DNA from: Pseudomonas farsensis
GTDB lineage: Bacteria > Pseudomonadota > Gammaproteobacteria > Pseudomonadales > Pseudomonadaceae
Assembly: GCF_014268805.2 (NCBI RefSeq)
Contig: NZ_JABWRF020000001.1
Span: 1,808,001-1,872,000, forward strand
Length of the DNA: 64,000 nt
Direction of reading: 5' to 3'
Made by a program: the position numbers and the translations under genes. Below the pieces are notes generated by a model that worked only from the letters and a program-made list of their open reading frames with translations, did not search any database and was not told where the DNA came from. Shown here piece after piece: positions 52,209 through 61,285 of this stretch (its first letter is position 1; each line of letters opens with the position of its first letter).

Positions 52209-53120
52209 TCAAACCTCCCGGCTGTACATCCTGCACTCTGCCAGCAACGCCAGCAGGTTGGGTTCGCGCTCGCGGGCCTTCAAAAACACCACGCCAATAT
52301 GTTGCTGCACCCGATACCGCGGCTGTAGCGCTATCAAGCGCACGCGGTTCTCGTATACCGCTGCAATGCGCCCCGGCAGCAGGGCAAAGCCCACCCCGGA
52401 GCTGACCATGCTCAGCAGTGTGAAAATGTCGTTCACCTGCATCGCCACCTTGGGCTCGAAGCCGGCCTGCTGAAACACCCGCGCGCCGTCGCGGTGGGTG
52501 GCAAAGCCTTGGGTCAGGGTGATGAAGGTCGAGTCGGCAAGGTCGGCAAGGTCGACCTCGGCCTGCTCGGCGAAGGGTGAGTCGGTGGGGACGGCGAGGA
52601 AGATATCGTCGGAAAACAGCGGGAGCTGTTCGCAGGCGTGGTCGCTGATGCTCTCGTCCAGCGATACCAGCATGGCGTCGATCTCGTGGTTTTTAAGGCG
52701 GTGCAGCAGGTCGATGTTCGAGCCCAGGGTCAGGTCGATATTCAGCTCGCTGCGGCGCAGTTTCAGGCCCATGACAAGCTTCGGCACGGTCTTGACGGTG
52801 AGTGAGTACAGCGCGCCCAGGCGAAAACGCTCGGCATAAAAGCCTGCGGCTTCTCGGGTTTGGCGCACCATCTGCTCGGCGTCCTGGATCAGCTGGCGGG
52901 CCTTTTTCTCCAGCACATAGGCGCTTTCCAGCGGGATGAGCTGGCGGCCTTCGTGTTTGAACAAGGGGCAGCGCAGGGCGCTTTCCAACGAATGAATGGC
53001 GCGGTGCACGCTGACGGCACTGGTGGACAGCTCGGCCGCGGCGCGAGCGAGGTTGCCAGTGCGCATGAAGGCGAGGAAAGTTTCGAGTTTCTTGAGGGTG
53101 AGTTCTTCGTCGATCAGCAT
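52209..53120 (-). CDS. mdcR: LysR-family regulator of malonate use
   Basis: 303 residues from MLIDEELTLKKLETFLAFMRTGNLARAAAELSTSAVSVHRAIHSLESALRC, with the HTH at about 20-45. The substrate-binding domain has LVSLDESISDHACEQLPLF and MVSSGVGFALLPGRIA. Position beside the mdc operon and resemblance to MdcR/MadR support control of malonate genes, though the RHS gene separates them. Confidence 0.85.
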   Translation of the reverse strand: MLIDEELTLKKLETFLAFMRTGNLARAAAELSTSAVSVHRAIHSLESALRCPLFKHEGRQLIPLESAYVLEKKARQLIQDAEQMVRQTREAAGFYAERFRLGALYSLTVKTVPKLVMGLKLRRSELNIDLTLGSNIDLLHRLKNHEIDAMLVSLDESISDHACEQLPLFSDDIFLAVPTDSPFAEQAEVDLADLADSTFITLTQGFATHRDGARVFQQAGFEPKVAMQVNDIFTLLSMVSSGVGFALLPGRIAAVYENRVRLIALQPRYRVQQHIGVVFLKAREREPNLLALLAECRMYSREV

Positions 53121-53215
53121 GCGCGCGGTCCGTGGCGAGGGCAGGGCCAGTGTGCCAGATACGGGGGCAACGCGGTTATTGCGGGTCTGTGCAGTCCACA
53201 GGCTTGACGTGGCCC

Positions 53216-53329
53216 GTGTAGGAGCGGCCTTGTGCCGCGAAGGGGTGCGAAGCACCCCTAGATTTGTGCATCAGCTGATATCGCCGGGGCTGCTTCGCAC
53301 CCCTTCGCGGCACAAGGCCGCTCCTACAC
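53216..53329. repeat. Long inverted REP pair (BIME)
   Basis: GTGTAGGAGCGGCCTTGTGCC and its inverted copy enclose about 30 bases, same family as 17846-17958. It occupies most of the gap between mdcR and the MFS gene. Confidence 0.92.
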
Positions 53330-53366
53330 CGTCCGCTTGAAGCCTTGTAGCGTGAAGCCTGAAGAC

Positions 53367-54677
53367 TCAGTGGCTTCTCTTAGTGCTGGCCCGCAGCGCA
53401 ACGATGCTGCCCACCACGATCAGCCCCGCCAGCGCATACAGCGCGGCGTCGGTCGAGCCGGTCTGGTCTTTGATGAAACCGACCAGGTACGGGCTGAGGA
53501 AACCGGCCATCTGGCCCACTGAGTTGATCACCGCCAACCCTGCAACGGCGGTGCCGGCGCTGAGCAAGGCCGTGGGCATCGGCCAGAACATCGGCAAGCC
53601 GGTGAGGGCGCCCATGGTGGCGATGGACAAGCCCAGAATCGCAATCGCAGGCTGGCCAGCGAAGTTCACCGCGATCAGCAGGCCCAATGCGCCCATCAGC
53701 ATCGGCACCACCAGGTGCCAGCGGCGTTCGTTGCGCAGGTCTGCCGAGCGGCCCACCAGAATCATGAACACCCCGGCCAGCAGGTACGGAATGGCGCTCA
53801 GCCAGCCGATCAGCAGCGGGCTGTCGAAGCCCATGTTCTTGATGATCGATGGCAGCCAGAAGTTGATCGCGTACACGCCACTCTGGATGCAGAAGTAGAC
53901 AAAGCCAAAGGTCCAGATCAGCGGGTTGGTCAGCACCGCCAGCACACCTTCGCCCTGGGTGGCGGGCCTGGCGGCTGCATCGGCGGCAAGGTCGGCGTCG
54001 ATCAACTGGCGTTCAGCCGGGCTCAACCAGGCCGCTGTCTTGTGGCCGTCACTGAGCAGCACTATTGCCAGCATGCCGAGCACGACAGTCGGCAGGCCCT
54101 GGATCAGGAACATCCACTGCCAGCCGGCCAAACCGCCTTGGCCTGATGCGAAGTGCTGCAGGATCCAGCCGGAAAACGGGCCGCCAAGCAGGCCCGACAC
54201 CGGGATCGCCGACATGAACAGCGCCATGATGCGGCCACGGCGCGCGGCCGGGAACCAGCGCGAGAGGTACAGCACCACGCCTGGGAAGAAGCCGGCTTCG
54301 GCAGCACCCGTGAGCAGGCGCAGTGTGTAGAACTCGGTGGGCGTAGTGACGAACAGCAGGCAGGTCGAAAGGCTGCCCCAGGCGATCATCATCAGCGCGA
54401 TCCAGCGCCGTGGGCCGAAGCGGTTGAGCGCCAGGTTGCTGGGCAAACCGCACAACACATAGCCGATGAAGAAGATGCCGGCGCCGAGGCCGTAGACGGT
54501 TTCGCTGAATTTCAGCGCGTCGAGCATCTGCAACTTGGCAAAGCCAACGTTGACGCGGTCGAGGTAGTTGAACAGGTAGCAGATGAAAATGAACGGAATC
54601 AGCCGCAGGGTGATGCGCCGGTACAGCGCATTGCGGGTGACGTCGTTGCCTTGGTCAGGGGCGGGGCTATGTGCCAT
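53367..54677 (-). CDS. MFS transporter, anion:cation symporter (ACS) family
   Basis: 436 residues from MAHSPAPDQGNDVTRNALYRRI; the frame stays open to 55493 but this is the family start. Twelve helices with YLFNYLDRVNVGFAKLQM, FGPRRWIALMMIAWGSLSTCL and LLTGAAEAGFFPGVVLYLSRWFPAARRGRIMALFM, the ACS signature. Glucarate, glycerate, phthalate or similar acids are the usual substrates. Divergent from a CdaR-type regulator, suggesting sugar acids. Confidence 0.92.
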   Translation of the reverse strand: MAHSPAPDQGNDVTRNALYRRITLRLIPFIFICYLFNYLDRVNVGFAKLQMLDALKFSETVYGLGAGIFFIGYVLCGLPSNLALNRFGPRRWIALMMIAWGSLSTCLLFVTTPTEFYTLRLLTGAAEAGFFPGVVLYLSRWFPAARRGRIMALFMSAIPVSGLLGGPFSGWILQHFASGQGGLAGWQWMFLIQGLPTVVLGMLAIVLLSDGHKTAAWLSPAERQLIDADLAADAAARPATQGEGVLAVLTNPLIWTFGFVYFCIQSGVYAINFWLPSIIKNMGFDSPLLIGWLSAIPYLLAGVFMILVGRSADLRNERRWHLVVPMLMGALGLLIAVNFAGQPAIAILGLSIATMGALTGLPMFWPMPTALLSAGTAVAGLAVINSVGQMAGFLSPYLVGFIKDQTGSTDAALYALAGLIVVGSIVALRASTKRSH

Positions 54678-54830
54678 GATCGGGTTCTCTGTTGTTATGG
54701 TTGTTACCGCGTCGCCTGTCTCGGCGCTCGCCTTCAAGAGTCTCGGGGAGCGTAGCGCAGCTGTCTTTGTGCGTTTGCACAGGTGTTGCGCCAGGCTGCA
54801 GTGCTGTCGACCAAATCTAAGGAAACCTGC

Positions 54831-55925
54831 ATGTTCGAACTGGACCACGCGCTGGCCCAGGACATCGTCGACCGGGCGATGGCCATCCTGCCTTGCAACG
54901 TCAACGTGATGGACAGCCAGGGGCTGATTCTGGGCAGCGGCGAGCCCGAGCGGATCAACACCCGCCACGAGGGCGCGCAGTTGGTGCTGGCCAACGGGCG
55001 CATCGTGGAACTGGATAGCGAAGCCGCCAAATGCCTCAAGGGCGTGCAGCCCGGCGTCAACCTGCCGTTGCTGCTCGATGGTCGACTGATCGGCGTGCTG
55101 GGCCTGACCGGCGAGGCGGCGCAACTGCGCACCTATGGCGAGTTGGTGCGCATGACCGCCGAGATGCTGCTGGCCCAGCGCTACTTGCAGGTGGAGCAGC
55201 AATGGCGCCGGCAGCGCTGTGACGATTTGCTGGCCCTGTTGCTGGGCGGCAGTGGCGAGTCGCCGCGGCTGGTCGATGAAGCGCAGCAACTGGGCTTGAA
55301 GCCCAACCTGCCGCGTATCCCTTGCCTGTTTGAACTGAAGTCGGGGCCGCCGGCCGAGGCGCTGTCGGCATGGCTGATGAGTCGTTTCCCGGACAGTTGG
55401 TGTGTAAGCCCGGCGCGCCAGTCGCTGTTGTGGTGCCGCCCGGCCACGGTTGCGGCGGACGAAGCCCGGTTGCTTGAACGCTTGCAGCGGCACGGTTGGG
55501 AGGTTGAGCGGCTAGCGCTGGGCAGCCCGGCGCAGAGCCTGGAGCAACTGCGCCGTGGCTATCGCCGGGTGCGCGACCTGCTGGCCTACGGCCGCGAAGT
55601 GTTGCCCGGCGTACAGCTGCTGGCGCTGGCCCGCTATCGCTTGCCCGCCTTGCTATGGCGCCACCGTAACGACGATGCGCTGGACGAGCTGCTGGAACCC
55701 TTGCTGCGCATCCGCGCCAAGGATGCCAACGGCAACCTGCTGGGCACCTTGCGGGCATGGTGTGCCCATGACGGGCAGAGCCAGGCTTGTGCAGATGCCT
55801 TAGGCATCCACCGCAACAGCTTGCGTTACCGGCTTGAGCGTATCGCCGAGCTGGGCGAGGTCGACCCGCTGCGCATGGACGGCATGCTCAGCTTGTACCT
55901 GGGCCTGCAGCTGCTGCCTGAGTAA
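54831..55925 (+). CDS. cdaR: CdaR-type sugar-acid regulator
   Basis: 364 residues. N-terminal Diacid_rec sensor domain (LDHALAQDIVDRAMAILPCNVNVMDSQGLILGSGEPERINTRHEGA and CLKGVQPGVNLPLLLDGRLIGVLGLTG), then a PucR-type HTH at the end (QACADALGIHRNSLRYRLERIAELGEVDPL). CdaR activates glucarate, galactarate and glycerate genes in response to the acid. Divergent from the MFS transporter (153-base gap). No glycerate kinase is in the window. Confidence 0.92.
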   Translation: MFELDHALAQDIVDRAMAILPCNVNVMDSQGLILGSGEPERINTRHEGAQLVLANGRIVELDSEAAKCLKGVQPGVNLPLLLDGRLIGVLGLTGEAAQLRTYGELVRMTAEMLLAQRYLQVEQQWRRQRCDDLLALLLGGSGESPRLVDEAQQLGLKPNLPRIPCLFELKSGPPAEALSAWLMSRFPDSWCVSPARQSLLWCRPATVAADEARLLERLQRHGWEVERLALGSPAQSLEQLRRGYRRVRDLLAYGREVLPGVQLLALARYRLPALLWRHRNDDALDELLEPLLRIRAKDANGNLLGTLRAWCAHDGQSQACADALGIHRNSLRYRLERIAELGEVDPLRMDGMLSLYLGLQLLPE

Positions 55926-56012
55926 GCGTTGATATGCTGCGTAGGCGGTGCTTCAATGCGCGGTCAATTTGCCGGGGTGCCCTGGCGCGGGCTGTCTATC
56001 AAGGATCTGATA

Positions 56013-57218
56013 ATGCTGTTCAAAGGATTGTGTTGGCTGTTGCGCCTGCTGCAGCTGACCATCGGCTTGGCGGGGTATCTGTTCACCGCGCTCATTCTGG
56101 GTGAAAGGCTCGATATCGGCCTGCAGCCGTTTTCGGCGATGTTTCTGGCGTTTGTCTTCGGCGCACTCAGCCTTGCCGTGCATGAAGGCGGGCACTATCT
56201 GGGCGCCCGCTGCAGCGGCATGACGGTGTTGCTGGTGCGGGTGCTGGCCGTTGAGCTGCAGCCGCAGCGGCGCGGCTTCAGGCTGCGTTGGTCGCCACAA
56301 GCCAAGGGCGGGCCGATAGCCGGCTACGTGATGGCCGCGCACGCCCCGCAGCAGCCCATGCGCCGCAGCATGCTGGTGATCACGCTGATGGGGCCGTTGT
56401 GCAATCTGCTCGTCGCAGGCCTGTGCCTGGCGCTGTACTGGCCGCTCGCGGGTAAGCTCGCTGCGGTGTTGCTGGCCTTGGCTGTTTCCAACCTGGCGGT
56501 AGGGCTGGCCAACCTGGTGCCGACCATCGCCCCGGCGGTCAGTGACGGCACGGTGCTGCTGGCCTGGCTGGGCAAGCCCGATGAGCAGGGCCCGGCGCTG
56601 GCCAATGCACGGCTGTTGGCGCAGACGGTGGCCGGAACCCAGGCGCAAGATCTCGATGCTGGCGATTTGCAGTGCCTGGCGGCCGAGGCCATGCCGTTGG
56701 CGTTGATTGGCTTGGGCTACCGGCTGTTTGCCCGGCAAAACCAAGGGGATTGGCAGGGCGCCCTGGCGCTGGACGCTGAGCTGCAGGGGCTGCTGGCAAC
56801 GGCGCCTGCCCCTGCGCTGAAACACAGCCTGGTGCTGCTTGCGATCCTGCGCGCCGAGTTGCTGTTCTGCCGGGCGATGCTGGCGCGCGATGCCAGCGGC
56901 CTGCATGACGCGGTATTCAGCGACGAAACCGACTGGTTCAACGCAAGCTTCAAGCCACGTTGCCTGGCGTTGCGTGCAGCGCTGGCAGGCGACAGCACCA
57001 CCATGACGGCATGTCTCGAACAGGCCCAACGGGTTGCCCACAACAGCCTGGAGCGCTCGCAGGGCCCGCGTGAAGAGGCCCTGGCCGGTTACGTGCAGGC
57101 GTTGCTCATGGCGCCTGCAGGGCAGGGGGCAGCAGCTTGTGCAGGTTCATCAGAATCGCGCTGGCGTCATACGGTTTGCGAATCACCGAAACCTGCTGCA
57201 GATGCTGCGGAATGCTGA
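56013..57218 (+). CDS. Site-2-protease-like (M50-type) membrane metallopeptidase
   Basis: 401 residues from MLFKGLCWLLRLLQL; the frame opens at 55929. Membrane helices surround the zinc motif VHEGGHYLGARCSG (HExxH) at about residue 51, and a later SDG (APAVSDGTVLLAW) stands for the second M50 motif. The C-terminal ~180 residues are soluble. Function unknown. The final 113 bases overlap the 3' end of the convergent phytochrome gene, so the C-terminal tail is uncertain. Confidence 0.72.
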   Translation: MLFKGLCWLLRLLQLTIGLAGYLFTALILGERLDIGLQPFSAMFLAFVFGALSLAVHEGGHYLGARCSGMTVLLVRVLAVELQPQRRGFRLRWSPQAKGGPIAGYVMAAHAPQQPMRRSMLVITLMGPLCNLLVAGLCLALYWPLAGKLAAVLLALAVSNLAVGLANLVPTIAPAVSDGTVLLAWLGKPDEQGPALANARLLAQTVAGTQAQDLDAGDLQCLAAEAMPLALIGLGYRLFARQNQGDWQGALALDAELQGLLATAPAPALKHSLVLLAILRAELLFCRAMLARDASGLHDAVFSDETDWFNASFKPRCLALRAALAGDSTTMTACLEQAQRVAHNSLERSQGPREEALAGYVQALLMAPAGQGAAACAGSSESRWRHTVCESPKPAADAAEC

Positions 57219-59661
57219 CACTGTCGCCGTAGCCTGTGGCAAACAAGAACGGGATGCCACGGCGCAGCAGTTCATCGGCGACACAGATCGAGTTGCCAGT
57301 GCCTAGGTTGATATCCAGGATCGCCGCGTCCGGCGCACGACTGCCCAGCAGCCGCAGCGCCTCGTCCTCGGAGCTTGCGGTGATGACGTCGGTGATCAGC
57401 GCATCGTTGAGAATCTGCTCAAGCCCTACGGCGATCACCAACTGGTCCTCGAGGATCAGCACACAGGCATCGCTGCGCGCGGCGAACCCTGCACTGACCT
57501 GCTCAAGCTCGTCTGCCGGCTGCGCCGCCTCCACCGCTTCGGCCACCGCCAGGTGCCTGGCCGGGATCCTGAAATAACCGCGCAGGCCTTCAGGCAGATA
57601 CTCGACGCGGCTGGTACCGCCCAGGTCGAACGGGATGCTGCGGTCGATGAGTACTGTGCCAAAACCCTTGCGGGTGGGGGCGCGAACCACAGGCCCTGCG
57701 CTTTCGTGCCAGGTGATGTCGCAGGCATTGCCGGCATCCAGCGTCCAACTCACGCACAGTTGCCCACCGGCGCGCGATAACGCGCCGTACTTGGCCGCGT
57801 TGGTCGCCAGCTCGTGCAGCACCAGGGCCATCACCGAATAGGCGCGGGCATCGAGAATAACGTTCGGCCCGCTCAGTTCGATCACCCCGGCCGAGGTACG
57901 ATACGGCGACAGTTCAGCTTCAAGCAGCATGGCCAGGCGGCCACCGCCATCGCCGCGCACCACCTGGTCATGCGCCAGTGACAAGGCATGGATGCGGCCT
58001 TTGAGCGTAGCGACATAGTCCTTGAGCGTCTGGCTCTCGGAGGTGGGGTGGGACACCAGCGCACCGATCAGCGACAGGATGTTCTTCACCCGATGGTTGA
58101 GCTCCTCGTTGAGCACCCGCTGGCGGACCTCAGCCTTGGAGCGCTCGCTGGCCAGCAGTTCGCTGTTGTGCAGCGCCACCTCGACGATAGCGGTACGGAT
58201 GGCTTCGCCGAACTGGCGGTCCTGTTCGCTCCAGGGGGCACACTGCTGGTGCACGGTCTCCTTCCAGATTGCGAAGCTCTTGCGTGGCGTCAAGCGGTCG
58301 CCCAGGGCGCCACTTTCGTAGGTTTTATTGGGGTCGCCGGCCCATTCCAGGGTCTCGATCACTTCTTTGCGGAACAGCATCAGGTAGTCCCGCGGCTGCT
58401 GCGACATGGGGATCACCAGCACCCCTGAGGCATCACTGGCATAGTCGCTGGCGACCGGGTGCACCGTTGACAGCCGGTGGGAGGCCCAGGTCCGGCCTTC
58501 GCTGAACGTCTGCACCAGGCTCAGCAGGTCTGGCATGGCGGCCCTGGGCGGCGTGAGGCCGGCGCAGGTCCAGCGGCCTTGCAGCGACATGCCGATGCCG
58601 TCACAGGGGATCAGCGCCTGGAATTCGCTCAGCCGCGACTGGAAGAAGGCTTCGATGTCCATGGCATGGTTGGCATCACGCAGCAGCGCATCCAAAGCAT
58701 TGTGGACATTCACCGCCGCTTCCAGGTTCTGCCGAGAGCGCAGGGTTTCGACTTGCAGCGAGAAAAACTCGCCGAACATCTCCGCTGCCACGCGCTGGGC
58801 CATGGCCAGGGTGCGCGGTGCGTAATGATGGCAAGCGATCAGGCCCCACAGCTCGCCGTTGACGATCACTGAAATCGACATCGACGCGCCCACGCCCATG
58901 TTGCTCAGGTACTCGCAGTGGATTGGCGAGACGCTGCGCAGGTGCGCATAGGAGAGGTCCAGCGGCTCGCCCGAGGCATCCAGCACCGGCACGATGGCCA
59001 CGGTTTTCAGCTTGACGTCGGAAATCACCCGGATTGGATTGCGCAGGTACAACGCACGGGCCTGCTGGGGAATGTCCGAGGCCGGGAAGTACTGGCCCAT
59101 GAAGCTTTCAAGGTCGCCGCGCTTGGCTTCGGCGACCACCTTGCCGGCGCCGTCGCTGCCCAGTTGGTAGATCATCACCCGGTGGTAACCCAGGACTGCG
59201 CGCACAAAACGTGCGGCGTCACGGAACAGCTTGCTGGTCTGGTCGATCTCGCGCAGTTGCGCGATCAGCGTGCGGGTCAGCTCGATGGGCTCGGCAATGC
59301 TGGCGCCGGCCGGTTCGAACTCCAGGATCACCGTGCCCTTGAACAGGTGCGAGGCAATGTCGAATGCCCGCCCGCATGGCAGCTGCACGCCAAAGGTCAT
59401 CGCCGGGCGCGAGCCTTCGCGGGTGCGCGCCAATGCGTTGCGCAGCGTGTGCGCCACTTCATCGCCCAGCACCGCTTGCAACCGCTGATTGTTGATTTCG
59501 CCGCTGATGCCGAGCATCTGCGCAAGGTTTGCCGAATGGCGCAGGACAACGCTGGCTGAGGCGTCACAGGCAAGCAGGCAGCCGTGGGGCTGGATGCTGC
59601 CTGGGATCTGGATCGGCTCCCGATCGCAGTTTGTAAGGTTTACCGGGGTTTCTGACGTCAT
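57106..59661 (-). CDS. bphP: Bacteriophytochrome with HWE histidine kinase and receiver domain
   Basis: 851 residues. Cys12 (NLTNCDREPIQIPGS) is the biliverdin attachment site; PAS, GAF (with PASDIPQQARALY, intact Asp) and PHY domains follow to about residue 500. The HWE/HisKA_2 kinase has H523 in ELNHRVKNILSLIG and N-box LHELATNAAKYGALS. A receiver domain ends the protein with D783 in AAILDINLG. Senses red/far-red light. No biliverdin-producing haem oxygenase gene (bphO) is next to it. Confidence 0.95.
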   Translation of the reverse strand: MTSETPVNLTNCDREPIQIPGSIQPHGCLLACDASASVVLRHSANLAQMLGISGEINNQRLQAVLGDEVAHTLRNALARTREGSRPAMTFGVQLPCGRAFDIASHLFKGTVILEFEPAGASIAEPIELTRTLIAQLREIDQTSKLFRDAARFVRAVLGYHRVMIYQLGSDGAGKVVAEAKRGDLESFMGQYFPASDIPQQARALYLRNPIRVISDVKLKTVAIVPVLDASGEPLDLSYAHLRSVSPIHCEYLSNMGVGASMSISVIVNGELWGLIACHHYAPRTLAMAQRVAAEMFGEFFSLQVETLRSRQNLEAAVNVHNALDALLRDANHAMDIEAFFQSRLSEFQALIPCDGIGMSLQGRWTCAGLTPPRAAMPDLLSLVQTFSEGRTWASHRLSTVHPVASDYASDASGVLVIPMSQQPRDYLMLFRKEVIETLEWAGDPNKTYESGALGDRLTPRKSFAIWKETVHQQCAPWSEQDRQFGEAIRTAIVEVALHNSELLASERSKAEVRQRVLNEELNHRVKNILSLIGALVSHPTSESQTLKDYVATLKGRIHALSLAHDQVVRGDGGGRLAMLLEAELSPYRTSAGVIELSGPNVILDARAYSVMALVLHELATNAAKYGALSRAGGQLCVSWTLDAGNACDITWHESAGPVVRAPTRKGFGTVLIDRSIPFDLGGTSRVEYLPEGLRGYFRIPARHLAVAEAVEAAQPADELEQVSAGFAARSDACVLILEDQLVIAVGLEQILNDALITDVITASSEDEALRLLGSRAPDAAILDINLGTGNSICVADELLRRGIPFLFATGYGDSVSIPQHLQQVSVIRKPYDASAILMNLHKLLPPALQAP

Positions 59662-59796
59662 GGACGGCGCCTGGTGAGAGTCGAGGCGGCTGCCAGCGAG
59701 ACGGCCGTATAAATAACTGACCTACATTACAGCATCGTCTGAGCAAAACGCTGCGAAAACTACTGCCCGGCGGGTTAACCGATGAGCGAGCAGTCG

Positions 59797-59820
59797 CATG
59801 GAGTACAAATGTGCTCCATG
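59797..59820. promoter_or_regulatory. Palindromic operator between bphP and the kinase-like gene
   Basis: Arms CATGGAGTACAA and ATGTGCTCCATG match at 10 of 12 positions. It lies midway in the 226-base divergent gap. A regulator for either gene is possible but unknown. Confidence 0.4.
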
Positions 59821-59887
59821 CGAGGGTTCATGACCGTGCGCGTGTTTCAGGGCATCATGACCGGCCTCGCCAAGCCGGTACCACAAC

Positions 59888-60496
59888 ATGACGCGCCCGC
59901 TGTTTATCTCGCTGGATGGCCCCAAGGGCACCGGCAAAACCACGTTGCTTGAGGCCGTTACTCAAGCCTTGCGGGTTGATGGCCACAAGGTGATCCGCCT
60001 GTGCGAGAAAAAAAGCGACCCATCGCGTGGGCAGACCATGGCCTTGGTCAACCAGCTTGCTCGGGCCCCTGGCCTCGGGCTTGAATTACAGGTGTGTGAG
60101 CGCTTTGCCGACAGCCGCGCGTGGATTTCCCAGAATGTGCTGCCCAAACAGCCCGCAGACAGCATCATCCTGATCGACCGCTGGTATCCGTCTGATGCCG
60201 CGTTTCGCCGCCTTTTGCCGTTTGCCGACATCCTGCGCCTGAACATCCAGCGCAAGGTTCGGGTGCCTGACCTGCATGTAGGCGTTGTCACCCGTGCCGA
60301 AACCTCATGGGCGAGGGCAGCCGCACGCACGCGAGGGCTGGGCAGCACAGTGATTCACAGCCTGGAAGAGCAGGTGGCCTGTACCGAGGCGTTCGAGCGC
60401 GCGGTGGCCGAGCAAGGCTGGGTGTTGTGCCGCAACGAAGGCACGGTGGAAGAGGCGACTGACTACGTGGTTGGCCAGATCCAAGGGGTACTCTGA
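59888..60496 (+). CDS. Thymidylate-kinase-like P-loop protein
   Basis: 202 residues. SLDGPKGTGKTTLLEAV is the Walker A of the dTMP kinase family and LIDRWYPSDAAFRRLL mirrors its DR(Y/H) motif. The rest is divergent from the essential Tmk (for example no LID of standard form), so a different nucleotide or phosphate acceptor is likely. The stop is 5 bases from the convergent SDR gene. Confidence 0.7.
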   Translation: MTRPLFISLDGPKGTGKTTLLEAVTQALRVDGHKVIRLCEKKSDPSRGQTMALVNQLARAPGLGLELQVCERFADSRAWISQNVLPKQPADSIILIDRWYPSDAAFRRLLPFADILRLNIQRKVRVPDLHVGVVTRAETSWARAAARTRGLGSTVIHSLEEQVACTEAFERAVAEQGWVLCRNEGTVEEATDYVVGQIQGVL

Positions 60497-60501
60497 GAGC
60501 A

Positions 60502-61272
60502 TCACCAAGGGATCGGCGTACCATCCCAAGCCCAGAAGGTGCCTGTCTGCGCTGGCCCATGCTCGGCGATCAGCTTGAGCATGCAGGTGGCCGCAAACGC
60601 GGGCGAAAACAGTTTGCCTGGCGGAACATTGGCCTGGAACGGGCGGGACAGTTCGGTATCGGTGGTGCCGGGGTGCAGCGCGAGCACGGTCGAGGCAGGG
60701 TTCAGCCGTTTCAGCTCGATGCTGGCGCTGCGTAGCAGCTGGTTGAGCGCCGCCTTGCTGGCGCGATAGCCATACCAGCCACCCAACTGGTTGTCGCTGA
60801 TCGACCCGACCCGCGCCGACAGTGCGGCAAATGTCATGGGCTGCTGGCGCAGCAGCGGGTGCAGGTACTTGAGCAGCAGGATAGGGGCGAAGCAGTTGGT
60901 GGTGAAACTGGCCTGCAAGCCCGCCATATCCAGTTGCGCCAGGGACTTCTCGGCCCGCGCAGGCGCCTGATGAAGCACGCCCAAGGTGCTGATGACCAGG
61001 TTCAGGTGCAGACAGTGGCCACTCACTTGTGTCGCCAGCGCCTGTAGCGCCTGCTCATCGCGGGCATCGCAGTCGATGCGCAGGAGCCGCTGGCCGTGCT
61101 CGCCAGCCAGTGTCTCCAACGCCGGGCTGCGTGAGGCCTGGCGAGATACTGCAATCAACAGCCCTACGTCGTCACGGGCGAGCAACTGCGCGCACATCGC
61201 CAAGCCGATGCCTTGGCTGGCGCCACAGACCAGCACATTGGCGGGGGCGGTGAGATTACCGATAAGGGGCAT
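60502..61272 (-). CDS. Short-chain dehydrogenase (C-factor-like)
   Basis: 256 residues from MPLIGNLTAPANVLVCGASQGIG with AAGGAGAAAC upstream. NAD(P) loop GASQGIG, catalytic Ser in ALSARVGSISDNQLGG and YRASK. Resembles CsgA/C-factor-like SDRs (HPGTTDTELSRPFQANVP). Substrate unknown. Downstream of the GGDEF gene with a 13-base gap. Confidence 0.88.
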   Translation of the reverse strand: MPLIGNLTAPANVLVCGASQGIGLAMCAQLLARDDVGLLIAVSRQASRSPALETLAGEHGQRLLRIDCDARDEQALQALATQVSGHCLHLNLVISTLGVLHQAPARAEKSLAQLDMAGLQASFTTNCFAPILLLKYLHPLLRQQPMTFAALSARVGSISDNQLGGWYGYRASKAALNQLLRSASIELKRLNPASTVLALHPGTTDTELSRPFQANVPPGKLFSPAFAATCMLKLIAEHGPAQTGTFWAWDGTPIPW

Positions 61273-61285
61273 GGCGGTTTCTCCT

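Noticed and set aside
54678..55493. N-terminal extension of the MFS gene frame
   Set aside because: It runs opposite the CdaR gene and lacks any motif; the family start is at 54677.
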